Assembly: GCA_019510305.1 (NCBI GenBank)
Contig: JAEKKN010000034.1
Span: 1 to 64,000, forward strand
Direction: 5' to 3'
DNA length: 64,000 nt
Source of the DNA: Microbacterium sp.
GTDB taxonomy: Bacteria > Actinomycetota > Actinomycetes > Actinomycetales > Microbacteriaceae
Numbering within the stretch: the first letter of the stretch is position 1; every line of letters starts with the position of its first letter. Shown one piece after another: positions 62,256-64,000 of the stretch. The notes below the pieces were generated by a model. The model did no database searches, was not told the origin of the DNA, and saw only the letters and a list, made by a program, of their open reading frames with translations. The position numbers and the translations under genes were made by a program.

Positions 62256-62900
62256 TCAGCGCCGGGTGAACGTCACGTGGGTGACGCCGCTCTCGGCCAC
62301 CTCATTGCGGACGGCGTAGTCGTTCTCGAGCCCACGCAGGCCGTCCCAGATGCGTTCGCCGCTGCCGATCACGAGCGGGGCGACTGCGAGGTGCATCCGA
62401 TCGATGAGCCCTGCGCGCAGGAACTGCCGCACGACGTCCACGCCGCCTCCGATGCGCACGTCCCCGTCGCCGGCGACTGCGGTCGCCTTCGCGAGCGCCT
62501 CCTCCGGCGTCGCCTCGAGGAAGTGGAAGACCGTGCCGTTGGCGAACTCGATCGACGGACGCGCTGTGTGCGTCAGGACGAAGACCGGCACGTGGAACGG
62601 CGGCTCATCACCCCACCATCCCTTCCAGTCCGGATCATCGCCGTGCTCGTGCAGGCCGAACATGCCGGCGCCCATGATCTCGGCGCCGACCTCTTCGAAG
62701 TATGCAGCCGCGTAGTCCTCGTCGAGCCCGGTCGTCCCCTCCCCGGAGGAATCGCCGAGCACCCGGGCACGGAAGGTACGGGTCGCCACGTAAGCGGCGA
62801 CGAGGCGGCCCCAGTCGTCGCCGAACGGGTTGTCGGGGGTCTGGTCGGTGGTGGTCGCGAATCCGTCGAGTGAGATGTTGAGGTCGGCGCGAACGGCCAT
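62256..62900 (-). CDS. Dihydrofolate reductase-family (RibD C-terminal-like) protein
   Basis: A 214-residue reductase fold. VRADLNISLDGFATTTDQTP, AEIMGAGMFGLH, VFVLTHTARPSIEFANGTVF, VRIGGGVDVVRQFLRAGLID and LAVAPLVIGSGERIWDGL match the DHFR-like/RibD_C family, which reduces pteridine-like or unknown substrates with NADPH. It lies 22 nt downstream of the cupin fusion gene and is probably co-transcribed. Confidence 0.9.
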   Translation of the reverse strand: MAVRADLNISLDGFATTTDQTPDNPFGDDWGRLVAAYVATRTFRARVLGDSSGEGTTGLDEDYAAAYFEEVGAEIMGAGMFGLHEHGDDPDWKGWWGDEPPFHVPVFVLTHTARPSIEFANGTVFHFLEATPEEALAKATAVAGDGDVRIGGGVDVVRQFLRAGLIDRMHLAVAPLVIGSGERIWDGLRGLENDYAVRNEVAESGVTHVTFTRR

Positions 62901-62922
62901 GGTGGTTCTCCTTGCCGTGGAG

Positions 62923-63525
62923 TCAGAGAGCGGGCTTGGTGTCTTTGCCGTCGAGCCACAGGGTGTCCGAGGCGTCGGCGTGCGCACCGTCGGTGCCGAC
63001 GTGCTTGGCGCTGATCTGCGGACCCTTGGTGATGACGTGCACGAGAGCCATTCCGTATCCGCGCGAGAGGTCGTAGTCGGCCTTCAGCCACTCGAGGATC
63101 GGGGTGGCCTTGGTCTGCGGGCCGAACCCCTTCTCGGTGGCGAGGCCGGGGAACTGGCGGGGTGTGAGCCCGGTCTTGGTCTCGATGTTGTCGAGGTATG
63201 CCTGGAACGACATTATGAGCCGCAGCATCCCGTCGCCGATGTTCGTGAAGCGATGCGGCACGAACGCGGGCCCGGTGGCGGTGTCACCCGCCTCGGCGAC
63301 GAAGGTGTCGTCACCGACCGTGATGCGAGCGGTGCCCTCGAGCACCACCCAGGTCTCAGAGTAGGGGTGCCAATGCAGTCCCGGGCCCTGACCTGGCTGG
63401 TTCTCGACGTAGAAGTACGAGACATGCGCGCCGTGCTCTGCGCCTTCGAACTTTCGGCTGAGGCCGGTGCCGATTCGGATGTCGGCGCCGGCGACGACCG
63501 ATGCGGGAAGCGGTGTCCTGTCCAT
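62923..63525 (-). CDS. Cupin - DUF4287 fusion protein
   Basis: A 200-residue protein made of two parts. Residues 1 to about 103 are a single cupin: GLHWHPYSETWVVLEGTARI gives the metal His motif, GDTATGPAFVPHRFTNIGDG the second. From MSFQAYLDNIETKTGLTPRQ to the end it is a complete DUF4287 protein (ILEWLKADYDLSRGYGMALV, ISAKHVGTDGAHADASDTLW). DUF4287 usually stands alone starting at exactly that Met, so the cupin seems to have lost its tail and fused in frame. ATG 63525 faces a divergent regulator. Confidence 0.82.
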   Translation of the reverse strand: MDRTPLPASVVAGADIRIGTGLSRKFEGAEHGAHVSYFYVENQPGQGPGLHWHPYSETWVVLEGTARITVGDDTFVAEAGDTATGPAFVPHRFTNIGDGMLRLIMSFQAYLDNIETKTGLTPRQFPGLATEKGFGPQTKATPILEWLKADYDLSRGYGMALVHVITKGPQISAKHVGTDGAHADASDTLWLDGKDTKPAL

Positions 63526-63535
63526 GCCACCAGTC

Positions 63536-63564
63536 TCGACAGCCGCACGACGAGTCCCTAGAGT
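63536..63564 (+). promoter_or_regulatory. Predicted promoter of the ArsR-type regulator
   Basis: -35 TCGACA (63536-63541) and -10 TAGAGT (63559-63564) with 17-bp spacing. Transcription would start near 63571, at the GTG codon, giving a leaderless message. Confidence 0.45.
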
Positions 63565-63582
63565 TTCGATGTGGGTCGAAAC
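63563..63582. promoter_or_regulatory. Palindrome at the regulator's start
   Basis: Perfect inverted repeat GTTTCGA-N6-TCGAAAC, ending just before ATG 63583 and covering the predicted transcription start. Probable autoregulatory operator, perhaps also acting on the divergent cupin gene 38 bp away. Confidence 0.5.
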
Positions 63583-64000
63583 ATGCCGATCGAAGGCGTC
63601 GAGCATCCCGATCACCGGGTCGAATTCGAACTGAGCCCTGGCGACATCCAGGCGGTGCGGTTCGGCATCTCCCCTGGCCATGAACTCGCCCATGCCGTAC
63701 GGGTGCTGCTGCGTCCGGCGCAGCATCCGCTGCAATGGGGGTGGCTGCGCTCGGTGCGCGAGAACCTTCCTCGTGACAGCTTCGCGGTGCTCGCCGCCGT
63801 GATCGGCGACGACGGCTATCTTCCCGATTTCCTCACGGCGACCGCGAGCTGGGAGATGACCCCGGAAGCCGAACTCGACGCCCTGCGGGCGGCGTCGCTC
63901 GAGGGCATGCGGGTCGACTTCGGCAAGATGGTTCTGCGCTCGACGGGCGCACGACAACAGGCCCTGCGCGAGATGCAGGAGCACCCGATCCGGGCGCGGG
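63571..64000 (+). CDS. ArsR-type regulator with DUF5937 domain (3' end beyond window)
   Basis: The first 143 residues of a longer protein. FELSPGDIQAVRFGISPGHE and LAHAVRVLLRPAQHPLQWGW match the N-terminal DUF5937 domain that precedes an ArsR winged helix in actinobacterial regulators; the DNA-binding part would lie beyond the window. Start GTG 63571 (leaderless) or in-frame ATG 63583. Divergent from the cupin/DHFR pair, which it may control. Confidence 0.72.
   Translation, partial: MGRNMPIEGVEHPDHRVEFELSPGDIQAVRFGISPGHELAHAVRVLLRPAQHPLQWGWLRSVRENLPRDSFAVLAAVIGDDGYLPDFLTATASWEMTPEAELDALRAASLEGMRVDFGKMVLRSTGARQQALREMQEHPIRAR

Overview
The window is high-GC, densely packed bacterial DNA with many start/stop overlaps (ATGA, GTGA, TGATG). 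Menaquinone genes (menF, menD, menG, menA, a polyprenyl diphosphate synthase), FprA, DUF4229 and PLDc_N proteins, PPK2, WYL and ROK regulators and many leaderless genes (a TANNNT box exactly 6 nt before the start codon) point to an actinobacterium. The style (frequent GGATGCC, GTG starts) suggests Microbacteriaceae, probably Microbacterium; the genus is inference.

Layout. 1-6.6 kb: a secreted GH46 chitosanase (cut by the left edge) with a strong palindrome at its promoter, a ROK regulator, and a maltose-type ABC transporter malEFG with two LacI-type operators. 6.6-9.2 kb: YajQ, a GntR regulator and an alpha/beta hydrolase that appears frameshifted. 9.2-17.3 kb: fprA, polyprenyl synthase, menG, DUF402, menF, ppk2, menD, PLDc_N. 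17.3-18.5 kb: a small membrane protein and a DsbA-like thiol oxidoreductase. 18.4-39.7 kb: a large cluster of six flavin-dependent (LLM) monooxygenases, two ABC importers, two GNAT acetyltransferases, an M20 amidohydrolase, an AhpD-like protein and a nitroreductase. It has the same kinds of parts as the Bacillus ytm/yxe operons that salvage S-modified cysteines by acetylation, oxidation and deacetylation. 39.7-45.5 kb: SelO, a sugar dehydrogenase lipoprotein, a GNAT protein, a rhomboid/DUF2156 membrane protein and ArfB. 45.5-49.5 kb: a decayed integrative element between 27-bp direct repeats, one of which is the 3' end of an unusual tRNA-like gene. It holds an integrase fragment, two broken excisionases and a GNAT-toxin/DUF1778-antitoxin pair. 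49.6-53.3 kb: a WYL regulator facing a drug-type ABC exporter, and an SDR. 53.4-59.2 kb: a five-gene operon for a sialic-acid-like (nonulosonic acid) surface polymer. 59.3-62.1 kb: a hypothetical protein, a lipoprotein, DUF4229 and menA. 62.2-64 kb: a DHFR-like reductase, a cupin fused to DUF4287, and the start of an ArsR-type regulator.

How it fits together: the two ends of the organosulfur cluster would supply uptake, N-acetylation, C-S or C-N bond oxidation and deacetylation. The menaquinone genes are scattered over several units rather than one operon. The nonulosonic-acid operon contains synthase, activation and transfer steps, but no UDP-GlcNAc epimerase and no exporter, so these must lie elsewhere. 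All functional calls come from reading translated motifs by eye; no database search was possible.
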